58,358 nucleotides of DNA from Bacteroidota bacterium (lineage in GTDB: Bacteria; Bacteroidota; Bacteroidia; Chitinophagales; Saprospiraceae), in assembly GCA_029557915.1 (NCBI GenBank), contig JAKQHS010000155.1, positions 1 through 58,358 on the forward strand, read 5' to 3'. The position numbers and the translations under genes are program-made. Positions 44,070-52,649 of the stretch are shown here, one piece after another. Every line of letters begins with the position of its first letter. The first letter of the stretch is position 1. The notes beneath the pieces are model-generated. The model searched no databases, was not told where the DNA came from, and saw only the letters and a program-made list of their open reading frames with translations.

Positions 44070-44603
44070 TCAAGAGATCTCCGGCCTCTCTCTTTTCATG
44101 ATCAGGCCGGTGATCAGGGCGAGGATCAGGCCGCCGATGCCGAAACAAACCAGGTTGTAGGCAATGGTCAAAATAGGACTCTTCATAAACGAGGTCCAGG
44201 ACCGGGCTGCTTCTATTTGTTCTTCGCTCATGCCCTGGGCTTCCCAGGCGTCTTCGATCTGGGCCATCATCCTTTCGGTAAAACCCGGGTCGATGAACTG
44301 GGTATAAACCAGCGAAACAAGACTTGAAATCAAGGTGGACAGCAGGACCACGCCGAGACCCACGAGGATGCATTGCCCCAGATTGATATATCCTCCCTGC
44401 ACTTCATCCCTTTGCCGCCGGATAGCCAGTACCACAAGGGTGACCAGGATTGCAAAGGTGAGAAACCCGCTCACATAGCCCGAGGTGGGCTTGTCGGGGC
44501 TGCTCAATCCCGTAACGGTGAAGATCAGGAATATCAGAGCGGAAAGAAGGCCCCCGGTAAGTCCGAATCTCAGGATCACTGGTCCCGGTTTAGTTTCTTG
44601 CAT
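44070..44603 (-). CDS. DUF4199 membrane protein
   Basis: 177 aa with four hydrophobic segments: FGLTGGLLSALIFLIFTVTGL, VSGFLTFAILVTLVVLAI, GQCILVGLGVVLLSTLISSLVSLVY and ILTIAYNLVCFGIGGLILALITGLIM. The charged loop RRQRDEVQGGYINLGQC between helices two and three is typical of DUF4199 proteins. Inner-membrane, function unknown. It follows the dihydroorotase-like gene by 37 nt and may be in the same operon; DUF4199, dihydroorotase-like and BatA genes are often neighbours in Bacteroidota by my recollection. Confidence 0.82.
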   Translation of the reverse strand: MQETKPGPVILRFGLTGGLLSALIFLIFTVTGLSSPDKPTSGYVSGFLTFAILVTLVVLAIRRQRDEVQGGYINLGQCILVGLGVVLLSTLISSLVSLVYTQFIDPGFTERMMAQIEDAWEAQGMSEEQIEAARSWTSFMKSPILTIAYNLVCFGIGGLILALITGLIMKRERPEIS

Positions 44604-44640
44604 GGAATCGGCTGTTTTGCTGAAAATTAGTTAAATAAAA

Positions 44641-45900
44641 TCAATTGTTCAAATAAGCCACGCCTTTATGGACCGTGGCCAAAACCCTGCCTTTGAGGCG
44701 TTTTCCGGCAAAAGGGGTGTTTTTTGAAAGCGACTTTACCCGTTCAGGTCCGAATTCCCATTCGGCCTCCGGATCGAAGACCGTAAGGTTGGCTTCCGCA
44801 CCCAGTTCCATGGCAGGCAGGGCCAGCTTCAGGGCCCGTCGGGAATGAAAAGCCACCGCGAGTACCCATTCTTCAGGCTCCAGCACTTGTTCGCTTGCGA
44901 GCGCCGCATAAGCCGTTTGTAAACCAACGGTACCGGGATCGGCGTAGGCGAATTCGAGGTCTTTTTTTTCTGTTTCCAGTGGACGGTGATTGCTGCAGAC
45001 GATATCGATCACTTTTTGTTTGACGCCCTGGATGAGGGCCTTGCGGTCGCGTGCGGTGCGCAAGGGGGGCGACTGTTTAAAATTGGAATTAAAATCAAGG
45101 AGGCTGGCATCTTCCAGCAGCAGGTTGAGGTATGAAACGGATGAAAAGGCGGAAGGCAGGATTTTCCTGGCCGCCTTAAATTGTTTGACTGATTCTTCCG
45201 TGGAAACCAGGTGGGCGAGATACCTGCAATCCGCATAAGCGGCCAGGTACAGATCCCGCTGCAACATCAGGCTTTCGGCAATGGATGGGATTCCTTTCAG
45301 GCCCAGTTGCTGGGAAACGATCCCCTCGTGCATCTGGCCCAGGTGGGCCGTGGCCTGGTCTTCGGGATGGTTGATGATGAGGCCGTTAAAATGGTTGACA
45401 TATCGCATGGCCCTGAGCATCACCCCGTTGTCCTCCACGGGAAACAATCCATCGGAAAAAGCGATGGCCCCGCTGGTATGCATATCGATCATTTCCGCCA
45501 ACTCTTTGCCCTGGCATCCTTTGCTGATAGCCCCTATGGGATAGATATCGATATCTGCGGCATGGGATTTCCTGGTGATAAATTCAATTTCCGCTTTGGA
45601 ATGCAGGGGGGGCTTGGTATTGGGCATCACGGCCACCCCGGTATATCCGCCGTCACGGGCCGCCAGGGTTAGACTATGCACGGTCTCCCGGTGCTCATAA
45701 CCGGGCTCCCCCACCGAGGCGCCCAGGTCGAGCCAGCCTATGGAGACATGCAGGTTTTTGCCTTTGATGGTTTTGGCCGTTTTGTCCTTACCGGCTTTGA
45801 GTGAAACGATCTTACCGTCCCGGATCCGGATATTCAATCTGGACCCGTGCCCCGGATGTCCGGGGTGGATGAGTTTCGCTTGCTCCAGGATAATTTCCAT
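44641..45900 (-). CDS. Dihydroorotase homologue without metal ligands (pseudo-dihydroorotase)
   Basis: 419 aa from the ATG at 45900 (MEIILEQAKLIHPGHPGH). Overall it aligns with class I dihydroorotases: GEPGYEHRET, GGYTGVAVMPNTKPPLH, AIAFSDGLFPV, ADPGTVGLQTAYA. However, the metal motif D-x-H-x-H-x-R reads DLGASVG (58-64), so both His and the Arg are gone. The HAED-type site is HPED (178-181). The catalytic D in SDHAPH is Asn in SNHRPL (303-308). It is therefore probably inactive as a dihydroorotase and may be a structural partner of aspartate transcarbamoylase, as known for PyrC' in Pseudomonas, or have another role. Confidence 0.85.
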   Translation of the reverse strand: MEIILEQAKLIHPGHPGHGSRLNIRIRDGKIVSLKAGKDKTAKTIKGKNLHVSIGWLDLGASVGEPGYEHRETVHSLTLAARDGGYTGVAVMPNTKPPLHSKAEIEFITRKSHAADIDIYPIGAISKGCQGKELAEMIDMHTSGAIAFSDGLFPVEDNGVMLRAMRYVNHFNGLIINHPEDQATAHLGQMHEGIVSQQLGLKGIPSIAESLMLQRDLYLAAYADCRYLAHLVSTEESVKQFKAARKILPSAFSSVSYLNLLLEDASLLDFNSNFKQSPPLRTARDRKALIQGVKQKVIDIVCSNHRPLETEKKDLEFAYADPGTVGLQTAYAALASEQVLEPEEWVLAVAFHSRRALKLALPAMELGAEANLTVFDPEAEWEFGPERVKSLSKNTPFAGKRLKGRVLATVHKGVAYLNN

Positions 45901-45914
45901 GTTGACGCTTATGA

Positions 45915-47948
45915 TCAGGTTTTCCAGAATCTGAGAAGAAGGGATTCGAAAAGTAAGAATAAAAGCGTGGCTGCCACAAACCACCTCCAGAAGGTCTTTC
46001 CCTGGTATTTGTTTTTGATCCAGCTTTCAAAATCCGTACCGCCCGCATTTTCCACGATTTCATAAGCGGACCCATAAGCTTCCTCCAGTTCGGGAAGGGT
46101 AAAGGTCCTGAGGTCGGATTCCTTGCGGTTGTAGTTGTAGGCAACTTTGCCGACGAGGGTATCCCGGAGGGTCATTTGATAAATGCCGGCATCCTGTATT
46201 GAACCTTTCAGGTCCAGGATCACCTTGCTGCCGGCCATGCGTTGGTAGGGGATATAGTCCTGTCCGGCGGGCCCTCCTTTCGACAAGTGGACGACCTCTT
46301 CAGCGCTGAGCGGGGTGGAGGCCGTCTCGATGATTTCATCCCTGCCGATGAAGCGGCTGATCTGGTCCGCTTGTTTTTTATGGACAGCCATTCGGAAAAG
46401 CATGGGAATGAATATTTCCGGATTCCGGCTCAGGTCGTTCCATTCGCCGGCAAGTGGGGTGGAACATATAAACAAGGTGCCCCCTTCGGCGCTGAGTTTG
46501 GACAGGAAGGGCCGTCCATCCGCAAATCCCATGATGGTCTCCTCGCCCAGGCGGCCACCCCGGCTTTTGAGATACCGGCCCTGGACCACCGGGAGCCGCA
46601 TATTGCTACTCACCCGGTTATAGACTTCCCGGAAGGTGAATTCTTCCGTATTGATCGAAGTCACCGGGTAAACGTTTTTTTCGAAGGATTGAAATTCACC
46701 CCCTCCCAGGGCCTGGACAAATCCGGAGTAGGAGGCCAGGTTGGCCGCCTCGCCCGGAAACAAAAGGACATTGCTGCCCTGCCGGAGGGCTCCCTGGAGT
46801 TCATTGGACAATCCGCTGCTGATCTCCCGAAGGCCGTCGAGGATGATCAGGCTGTTTTGAGCCAGGGTGGAGTAGTTGATATTGTTCAAGGACTGGACCC
46901 TGAGGTTCGCGGATGGAAGGCTTTGCAGGGCGGTCAGAAGGTCTGGATGAATGCGGTCGGTTGAGATTACGGTAAGGTCGATTCTTGCATTCACGTTGAA
47001 GGTCAGATAAATCTTGTCATCAAATTGCACTGGAAAGTCGGTGATCTCCACCTGGACCTCCTGCCAGCCCGGCTGGTTGACTACGATGCGCGCCGTATCC
47101 ACGACCGATGCTCCGGGTTCGATCCGCAAGGTGCCCAGGGGTTTGGACTGGTTGTTTTGAACGAGGGAAACGCGTGCGTCTTCGACCGGCTGGTTTCCAT
47201 AGTTACGTATCCTGAATTTGAGCAGGCTCGCCTGGCCCAGGAGTTGGACCGGGGAATCAAACCAGGCCGAATCGATCGCCAGGTTTGCTTCCTGCACGCT
47301 TTGCAGGGGGAGGAGATGGATTTTGCTGAGGGTATCCGCACTGACCGGAAGGTCGGTGATCGACCGCTGGAAATCGGAGAGGATGTAGATATGTTCATTC
47401 CCCGTTTCCTTGCGCAGGATGGACTGGATACGTTCCTGGGCATCTTTCAGATTATGGACATGGGGGGTGGGCTGGATTTCATCGATCATGGCCAGGGCTT
47501 CATCCTGGTGGACCAGCCTCAGTTGTTTTCCCTGGAATTCATGGGTGAGCATGACAAAACGGTCTTCCCCCGTATAAGCTTCGACGATGTGCCTCGCCTT
47601 TTGTTTCGCTTTGGAATAAAGGGGGATGTCCTCCGTGAGGGCATTCATGCTGAAGGAATTGTCCACAAAAAGGCCCACCAGGTTCTTGCTGTATTTTTCC
47701 ACGCCGGAAGTCCTTACAAAAGGCTGGGCGAAGGCCATAACCAGGAAGGCAAGGGCCAGCAGGCGCATGGCCAGGACCAGCAGGTTTTTCAGCTTTGAGC
47801 GGGCGCTGGTCTCATCCTTTACTTCCTTCAGGAAACGGACGGAGGGGAAATAGACTTTTTTATACCTGCGGAAATAAAATAGGTGGATGATGACCGGGAT
47901 TGCAAGGGTGGCGAGCGCTGCGAGAAACCACGGATGAAAAAATTGCAT
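45915..47948 (-). CDS. BatA-domain / VWA-like membrane protein
   Basis: 677 aa from the ATG at 47948 (MQFFHPWFLAALATLAIPVIIHLF). The first 90 residues are a BatA/aerotolerance N-terminal domain with two membrane helices and the FYFRRYKKVYFPSVRFLKEV segment. A von Willebrand A-like domain follows, with VGLFVDNSFSMNA as a MIDAS-type D-x-S-x-S (here DNSFS). Beta-rich CARDB-like and glutamine-amidotransferase-like parts come next. One membrane helix closes the protein (RWFVAATLLFLLFESLLLRF). Exact role unknown. It ends 14 nt before the dihydroorotase-like gene. Confidence 0.82.
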   Translation of the reverse strand: MQFFHPWFLAALATLAIPVIIHLFYFRRYKKVYFPSVRFLKEVKDETSARSKLKNLLVLAMRLLALAFLVMAFAQPFVRTSGVEKYSKNLVGLFVDNSFSMNALTEDIPLYSKAKQKARHIVEAYTGEDRFVMLTHEFQGKQLRLVHQDEALAMIDEIQPTPHVHNLKDAQERIQSILRKETGNEHIYILSDFQRSITDLPVSADTLSKIHLLPLQSVQEANLAIDSAWFDSPVQLLGQASLLKFRIRNYGNQPVEDARVSLVQNNQSKPLGTLRIEPGASVVDTARIVVNQPGWQEVQVEITDFPVQFDDKIYLTFNVNARIDLTVISTDRIHPDLLTALQSLPSANLRVQSLNNINYSTLAQNSLIILDGLREISSGLSNELQGALRQGSNVLLFPGEAANLASYSGFVQALGGGEFQSFEKNVYPVTSINTEEFTFREVYNRVSSNMRLPVVQGRYLKSRGGRLGEETIMGFADGRPFLSKLSAEGGTLFICSTPLAGEWNDLSRNPEIFIPMLFRMAVHKKQADQISRFIGRDEIIETASTPLSAEEVVHLSKGGPAGQDYIPYQRMAGSKVILDLKGSIQDAGIYQMTLRDTLVGKVAYNYNRKESDLRTFTLPELEEAYGSAYEIVENAGGTDFESWIKNKYQGKTFWRWFVAATLLFLLFESLLLRFWKT

Positions 47949-47954
47949 ACGTGG

Positions 47955-47962
47955 CAAAAATA
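47955..47962 (-). promoter_or_regulatory. TAnnTTTG -7 box of the BatA-like gene
   Basis: TATTTTTG on the minus strand, 6 nt before the ATG at 47948. Confidence 0.5.
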
Positions 47963-48011
47963 AGAGAAAGCAGTTAATCAGTTCACCAGTTAGGTACCGA
48001 ACCAGTCAGTC

Positions 48012-48036
48012 AATTCAACGATTCAACGATTCAACA
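48012..48036. repeat. Short octanucleotide repeat ATTCAACG
   Basis: ATTCAACG twice plus ATTCAAC, in the short gap between the BatA-like gene and the small lipoprotein gene. Preceded by CAGTTCACCAGTTAGG and CCAGTCAGTCAATTC, also loosely repetitive. Confidence 0.6.
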
Positions 48037-48042
48037 AAGGAC

Positions 48043-48333
48043 TTAGCGGCGCTTTTTACCGGTGCTTTTGCTTGCCAGCAATCCCCAGCCGCCGCTGCCG
48101 AATAAAAATCCGAGGGCATACCAGCCTCCGTTGTTGTTGGGGGCGTACATGTAGACTTCCTTGTCAAAGAGGGAGGCCAGGAGGTCAAAAGGGGCTATCA
48201 AACCGTGCCAGAGGCCGCCCCAGAAACCATAAATATGACCTGAAATACAGGGCTCCAGGTTGTTGGTGGACCGGGCGCAGGAAACCAGGAAGAGGAATAA
48301 GACCAAGACGACCAATCCGGATTTTGTATTCAT
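48043..48333 (-). CDS. Small conserved lipoprotein
   Basis: 96 aa. The signal [19 protein letters not shown] predicts a lipoprotein with Cys19. The body is [25 protein letters not shown], then [30 protein letters not shown], which gives a Gly/Trp-rich hydrophobic pattern that I recognise only as a widespread small hypothetical protein (GFW-x-G-x-WHG-x-x-APF). It probably sits in the membrane. Divergent from the DnaJ-like gene. Confidence 0.7.
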   Translation of the reverse strand: MNTKSGLVVLVLFLFLVSCARSTNNLEPCISGHIYGFWGGLWHGLIAPFDLLASLFDKEVYMYAPNNNGGWYALGFLFGSGGWGLLASKSTGKKRR

Positions 48334-48438
48334 TTTAAGAAAACTTTATGGAATTTTAAATTTAACAGCAAGTCCCGGGGAATGGTTCCTGTTGCAAAAA
48401 GATATCTTCAAGGAACAGTATGCGGGGATTAATGGTTA

Positions 48439-48446
48439 TACTTTTG
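48439..48446 (+). promoter_or_regulatory. TAnnTTTG -7 box of the cbpA-like gene
   Basis: TACTTTTG, 20 nt before the ATG at 48467; an AAAGGAG ribosome-binding stretch lies between, one of the few Shine-Dalgarno-like sites in the window. Confidence 0.5.
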
Positions 48447-48466
48447 AAAAAAAGGAGAACGGTTCT

Positions 48467-49414
48467 ATGAATTTTGTGGATTATTATCAGATTCTCGGGG
48501 TGTCCAAATCCGCCACGACGGAAGAGATCCGGAAGGCTTATCGAAAACTGGCCAGGAAATATCACCCGGACATGAACCAGGGGAATAAAGAAGCGGAGCG
48601 GAAATTCAAGGAAGTCAATGAAGCGAATACCGTCCTGAGTGACCCTGAAAAACGTAAAAAATACGATACTTACGGGAAAGACTGGGAGCAGGCAGATGCT
48701 TTTGAGCAGGCCCGCCGCAATCAGGGAGGCTTTGGCAGGGGCAACGGGCGCAGCCGGCAAACCCGCTATACCATGGATGGGGAGGATGTGGATCCCGGCA
48801 TGTTTTCCGATTTTTTCCAATCTATGTTTTTTGACCAGGGGGATTTGTTCGGGTCCGGATCCTTCCGGACTTCAGGGGGGACCCGGCAGCGCAGCGCTCC
48901 CCGGGGTGCGGATTACCAATCCACCCTTCAACTGAACCTGGAGGATACCCTCCATGAACAAAGCCAGGTACTCGAAGTGAACGGCAAAAAAATCAGGATA
49001 AAAATCCCTGCCGGGGTGGAGCATGGCCAGACCATCAAAGTGAAAGGGCAGGGGGGGCAGCATACGCCGGGAGGGCCGGTAGGCGATTTGTTCCTGAGTT
49101 TTGAAATTCTGCCTCATCCCAGGTTCAAGACCGAAGGCCGAAACCTGCTTGCCACCCACGAACTGGACCTTTATACCGCCGTCCTTGGCGGCGAGACGGA
49201 TATCCGAACCCTGACGGGCAATGTAAAAGTAAAGGTCAAAGCCGGTACCCAACCCGGTTCCAAAATCAGACTCAAGGGTCTGGGGTTGCCTTATTATAAG
49301 TCGGATCAAAAAGGGGACCTGATCCTTACTTACCAGGTGACCATACCCCAATCCCTCAGCCAGAAGGAGGAAGAGTTGTTCAGGAAATTGAGGGAAATAC
49401 AAAGCAGGACTTGA
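48467..49414 (+). CDS. cbpA: DnaJ-class chaperone of CbpA type
   Basis: 315 aa from the ATG at 48467 ([21 protein letters not shown]). The J domain has the HPD tripeptide in RKYHPDMNQ, which stimulates DnaK. A Gly-rich linker follows ([14 protein letters not shown]). There is no CxxCxGxG zinc finger, so it is not DnaJ proper. The C-terminal beta domains ([86 protein letters not shown]) match CbpA. It directly precedes the Xre-RES module. Confidence 0.9.
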   Translation: MNFVDYYQILGVSKSATTEEIRKAYRKLARKYHPDMNQGNKEAERKFKEVNEANTVLSDPEKRKKYDTYGKDWEQADAFEQARRNQGGFGRGNGRSRQTRYTMDGEDVDPGMFSDFFQSMFFDQGDLFGSGSFRTSGGTRQRSAPRGADYQSTLQLNLEDTLHEQSQVLEVNGKKIRIKIPAGVEHGQTIKVKGQGGQHTPGGPVGDLFLSFEILPHPRFKTEGRNLLATHELDLYTAVLGGETDIRTLTGNVKVKVKAGTQPGSKIRLKGLGLPYYKSDQKGDLILTYQVTIPQSLSQKEEELFRKLREIQSRT

Positions 49415-49447
49415 CTATTTTGACAATTGTCATTAATTTTGTGACAG
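49411..49447 (+). promoter_or_regulatory. Promoter with embedded operator for the Xre-RES module
   Basis: TTG at 49411-49413 and the -7 box TAATTTTG at 49434-49441 are 20 nt apart, a good Bacteroidota promoter. Between them lies the perfect 12-nt palindrome TGACAATTGTCA (49421-49432). A second imperfect copy, TGACAGATGACA (49442-49453), overlaps the start codon at 49448. These are the expected sites for autorepression by the antitoxin. Confidence 0.7.
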
Positions 49448-49972
49448 ATGACAAGTAAATCTTATCACGGTGTAGAAAAAAAGGAACCGGTCATGAAGGA
49501 AGCCATGCTGTCGGAATATCTTGGTTTTCCCCATGCCGCCAGCCTCTTGTTTGCCCGCTTATTTGAGTTCATAGGCCTCCCCAAGCCCAAGGGCAAAAAT
49601 CCTCTTGAATCCGACCTTATTCCCCTGATCCGCAAAGGCCTGGTCAAAAAACACCTGGATAAGCTCATGGACACGACAGGCCTTGATCTGGCTTCGATGG
49701 CCGGCATTCTGCATGTGTCCTCCCGTACCCTGCACCGGTACACCGAAGATTCCGTACTCAATCCCGATATCAGTGAGCGCCTGCTGGAGATTGCACGGCT
49801 TTATGCGCGTGGACAGGAAGTCTTCGGGGATCTGGACACCTTCAAAAGCTGGATCCAAGAGCCCGTTCCCGCCCTGGGTTTCAAAAAGCCGCTGGAGTTT
49901 CTGGACACCTCGATCGGCATCCGCCTGCTCGAAGCGGAATTGGGCCGGATAGAGCATGGTGTTTTTTCCTGA
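49448..49972 (+). CDS. Xre/MbcA/ParS-type antitoxin (DUF2384)
   Basis: 174 aa. The Xre-type helical N-domain includes DLIPLIRKGLVKKHLDKLMDTTGLDLASMAGILHVSSRTLHRYTED, a helix-turn-helix. The C-terminal DUF2384 part reads LNPDISERLLEIARLYARGQEVFGDLDTFKSWIQEPVPALGFKKPLEFLDTSIGIRLLEAELGRIEHG, the toxin-binding Xre antitoxin pattern. It neutralises the RES toxin encoded next and probably represses the operon through TGACAATTGTCA. Its stop codon overlaps the toxin start by one base (TGATG). Confidence 0.92.
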   Translation: MTSKSYHGVEKKEPVMKEAMLSEYLGFPHAASLLFARLFEFIGLPKPKGKNPLESDLIPLIRKGLVKKHLDKLMDTTGLDLASMAGILHVSSRTLHRYTEDSVLNPDISERLLEIARLYARGQEVFGDLDTFKSWIQEPVPALGFKKPLEFLDTSIGIRLLEAELGRIEHGVFS

Positions 49973-50427
49973 TGGAGGTCTTCCGTTGTTCAAAGTGCCG
50001 CTATATCCGGGACCTGACCGGGGAAGGCGCTTATTTATATGGAGGCCGCTGGAATTCTAAAGGGGTAAGACTGCTCTATACCTCCTCCAGCGCGGCCCTG
50101 GCCTTGCTGGAAACCCTGGTGCATACTTCCCGCCTCCTGCCCGCTATGGATTATTGCATGCTCAGGCTCAGGATCGAAACGGATTCCATGGATACCCTCC
50201 CTCCCTCGGCCATGCCGGATGGGTGGTCTGATAATCCCGCGCCGGATGAATTAAAACGGATTGGGGACCGGTTTGTGAAGGAGGGAAAATATCTGATGTT
50301 GCGGGTCCCTTCGGCGGTGTTACCTATGGAGTGGAATTATTTGATAAATCCGGGGCATGATCTGTTCAGTAAGGGGAAGGTGGATGAGGTGGTGGAGATC
50401 AGGGTGGATGGGAGATTGATTAGTTAG
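49972..50427 (+). CDS. RES-domain toxin
   Basis: 151 aa. RES toxins degrade NAD+ in the cytosol (established for MbcT and related proteins). The conserved R, Y and E of the active site are Arg26 in YGGRWNSKG, Tyr36 in LLYTSS and Glu47 in LLETLVH. The rest has the family form: DYCMLRLRIETDS, LKRIGDRFVKEGKYLMLRVPSAVLPMEWNYLINPGH. All key residues seem intact, so the module should be active. One-nt overlap with the antitoxin gene ensures coupling. Repeats follow. Confidence 0.92.
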   Translation: MEVFRCSKCRYIRDLTGEGAYLYGGRWNSKGVRLLYTSSSAALALLETLVHTSRLLPAMDYCMLRLRIETDSMDTLPPSAMPDGWSDNPAPDELKRIGDRFVKEGKYLMLRVPSAVLPMEWNYLINPGHDLFSKGKVDEVVEIRVDGRLIS

Positions 50428-50750
50428 CAAGTTCGTCAGTTAGCAAGTTCGTCAGTCACCCAGCACTCTGCGCCTCCTCTGCGTCCTTGGCGCTCTTTGC
50501 GGTTAAATATCATTACCACGAAGCCAACTTACCAACTTAACCAACTTACCAACTTGCAAACTTAGTAAAGCTTCTTCCTCACGCCCCTCGATCCCCTAAA
50601 GGGGGCTACCGCGCGGTTTACAATCAAACTAACCAACTTGCTAACTTAGTAAAGCTTCTTCCTCACGCCCCTCGATCCCCTAAAGGGGGCTACCGCGCGG
50701 TTTACAATCAAACTAACCAACTTGCTAACTTACTAACTTGCTAACTAAAA
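50424..50750. repeat. Repeat-filled gap with an 84-bp direct duplication
   Basis: 323 nt without a gene. First TTAGCAAGTTCGTCAG occurs twice at 50424-50455. Then ACCAACTT-type octamers appear near 50525-50558. Then an 84-bp unit occurs twice in tandem (50559-50642 and 50643-50726), with a hairpin GATCCCCTAAAGGGGGC and the GC-rich ACCGCGCGGT inside. Confidence 0.9.
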
Positions 50751-52040
50751 TCACGCCTTCCTGCATTTCTCAATCCCTTCCACCAATACATCCAGGTCCG
50801 CCGGGAGCGTATAGACATTGGGGGTGATGCGCACGCCGACGATGTTTTCCCAGTTGATCCCGGTGGTGTGGATCTTATATTTTTCAAAGAGGAAGGAATC
50901 CACCTGGGCGGGGGTTTTGCCCTCCACCTGCAATAAACCGATGGCGCAGCCATAGGCCGGGTCAAGGGAGGTGGCCACCCGGACACCGGGGATGGCATTG
51001 GCTTTGGAGGCCCAGTAGTTTTTGAGGTAATGCAGCCTTTTTTGTTTGCGTTCGCCGCCGATCATCTGGTGAAACTGGATGGCCTGGCCGGTGGCCTGTT
51101 CGATATGGAAGGGGCGGGTGCCGAGGTTTTCGAATTTGCGTATGTCTTCGCTTTCCGGGTCTCCGGCGGCAAAGAGAGGGTAGAGGTTTTTGATTTTTTC
51201 TTTTTTGACGATCATCAGGCCCGTGCCAATGGGGGCGCTGATCCATTTGTGCAAGCTGGTGCCGAAATAATCGCAGCCGATGTCCGCGACGTCGTATTGG
51301 ATATGTCCGAAAGAGTGGGCCGCGTCGAGGACCACTTCGACATTGCGATTATGGGCTTCGCGGACGATCTCTTTGGCGGGCATGATCTGACCCATCCAGT
51401 TGATGATATGGGTGAGGTGGATCACGCGGGTGGCCGGAGTGATGGCGCCGATATAGCGGTTGATGATCGCTTCCTTGTTTTCCATTGGGAATTCAAAATT
51501 GAGCCAGACCAGTTTGATGCCATCCCTTTTTTCCCGCTGTTTCCAGGCGTTGATCATATTGGGGTAGTCCTGCTTGCAGAGGATCACTTCATCGCCCTGC
51601 CTGAGTCGGAGCCCGAAAATGGCGGTCTCGAGGGCTTCGGAAGCGTTCCGGTGCAAGGCCAGTTCTTCCGGGGATACGCCGGCGAGGGCTGCGAGTTTTT
51701 TCCGGAGGGGTTCCCTTCCCTGGTCCAGGATCCGCCACATATAATAGGAGGGGGCTTCGTTGCTCAGGCGAGCGTAGCGTTCCACGGCGTCCTGCACGGA
51801 TTTGGGAGCCGGGGCCACGCCGCCGTTATTGAGGTTGATGAGGTTGGAATTTACGGTGAAGGCTTGCTGGATCATGGCCCAGAAATCTTCGTCGGTGGCC
51901 AGGGCATCGGCGGATTGGCCGGCCCGGGACCGGAAGGCGTAGTCCAGTTTTTCCTGCATGGCTTTGCCTGCCAGGGGGGCGAGGAGGGAGGCGCCGCTGA
52001 GGAGGCCGGCTTTTTGTAAAAATTGTCTTCTTGTTTTCAT
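50751..52040 (-). CDS. Aminotransferase class V-fold PLP enzyme with Tat-like signal
   Basis: 429 aa. The N-terminus MKTRRQFLQKAGLLSGASLLAPLAG is a twin-arginine signal (RRQFLQK), so the folded holoenzyme is likely exported. The body is class V aminotransferase fold: ELALHRNASEALETAIFGLRLRQGDEVILCKQDYPNMINAW, ITPATRVIHLTHIINWMGQIMP, VVLDAAHSFGHIQYDVADIGCDYFGTSLHKWISAPIGTGLMI, where the Lys in TSLHKW is the PLP lysine. It resembles isopenicillin-N epimerase-like and cysteine desulfurase-like proteins. Substrate unknown; desulfurase function is not supported because the catalytic Cys loop is not recognised. Confidence 0.87.
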   Translation of the reverse strand: MKTRRQFLQKAGLLSGASLLAPLAGKAMQEKLDYAFRSRAGQSADALATDEDFWAMIQQAFTVNSNLINLNNGGVAPAPKSVQDAVERYARLSNEAPSYYMWRILDQGREPLRKKLAALAGVSPEELALHRNASEALETAIFGLRLRQGDEVILCKQDYPNMINAWKQREKRDGIKLVWLNFEFPMENKEAIINRYIGAITPATRVIHLTHIINWMGQIMPAKEIVREAHNRNVEVVLDAAHSFGHIQYDVADIGCDYFGTSLHKWISAPIGTGLMIVKKEKIKNLYPLFAAGDPESEDIRKFENLGTRPFHIEQATGQAIQFHQMIGGERKQKRLHYLKNYWASKANAIPGVRVATSLDPAYGCAIGLLQVEGKTPAQVDSFLFEKYKIHTTGINWENIVGVRITPNVYTLPADLDVLVEGIEKCRKA

Positions 52041-52061
52041 TGGTAGGATTGTGGGTACAAA

Positions 52062-52397
52062 TTAGGGAAATTGGGCGGGTGGCCAAGGGGCGGGGGACCA
52101 ATCGCTCATCCTTTTTTTGAGGTCCATTTTTCCGTGTAATATTCTCACGATCTCTATTTCCTGCGCCTTCATTACCCGATAAAAGATGATGTGTTTACCT
52201 ACCCGAAATCCTAATATCTGTATTGAGATTTCAGGATAGCCCCTTCCCAGGTCAGGACTTTTAGATATTTCCTTACAGGTTTCAATCAGCATTTCATAGG
52301 CTGCAACGGCTTGATTTTTCGACCAGGTTTCATACGTGTAATCCCATATCTCAGACAAGTCTTCCACCGCTTTATTGGTAAGGGAAAATTTAGCCAT
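52062..52397 (-). CDS. parE: ParE/RelE-family toxin (apparently intact, antitoxin gene disrupted)
   Basis: 111 aa. ParE-like fold: FSLTNKAVEDLSEIWDYTYETWSKNQAVAAYEMLIETCKEIS, GRGYPEISIQILGFRVGKHIIFYRVMKAQEIEIVRILHGKMDLKKRM. The conserved HxxMD ending is present. ParE toxins block DNA gyrase (family knowledge). The C-terminus has a short extra tail (SDWSPAPWPPAQFP). Its ATG lies inside the end of parD (8-nt overlap). The parD gene upstream is split by an IS element, so the toxin now lacks its native promoter. Read-through from the IS genes, which point toward it, could still express it. Confidence 0.88.
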   Translation of the reverse strand: MAKFSLTNKAVEDLSEIWDYTYETWSKNQAVAAYEMLIETCKEISKSPDLGRGYPEISIQILGFRVGKHIIFYRVMKAQEIEIVRILHGKMDLKKRMSDWSPAPWPPAQFP

Positions 52398-52507
52398 TTT
52401 TTCTTTTGGCGGCCTTCAGGGTTTCTAAATGTTTTTTAGGATTAAAGTCTTTCGCTATTCCACTGTCCATTCCTTTCCGGATGGCATTTTTAAGTTCAAG
52501 CACCTTG
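52390..52507 (-). pseudogene. parD: parD antitoxin, C-terminal fragment
   Basis: Encodes LELKNAIRKGMDSGIAKDFNPKKHLETLKAAKRKNG and the stop TAA (52390-52392), the toxin-binding end of a ParD antitoxin. It is cut off from the N-terminal half by the element at 52508-55185. Bases 52503-52507 (CCTTG) are one copy of the target duplication. Confidence 0.9.
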
Positions 52508-52649
52508 TGTTTATTCCGGCGAAGCTGACCCCCATTCCGGCATATTGACCCCTCTAGCCAGGAGTACTTTCAGCCATCTATTCCGGCATATTGACCCCCC
52601 TGATGTCAAACGAGGAGTTGGAGTGTAATGTCAAAGAACGAGGATAAAG

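Noticed and set aside
51030-52019. 329-codon + strand frame opposite the class V aminotransferase-fold gene
   Set aside because: Antisense shadow; the minus-strand gene has a Tat signal and PLP-lysine motif.
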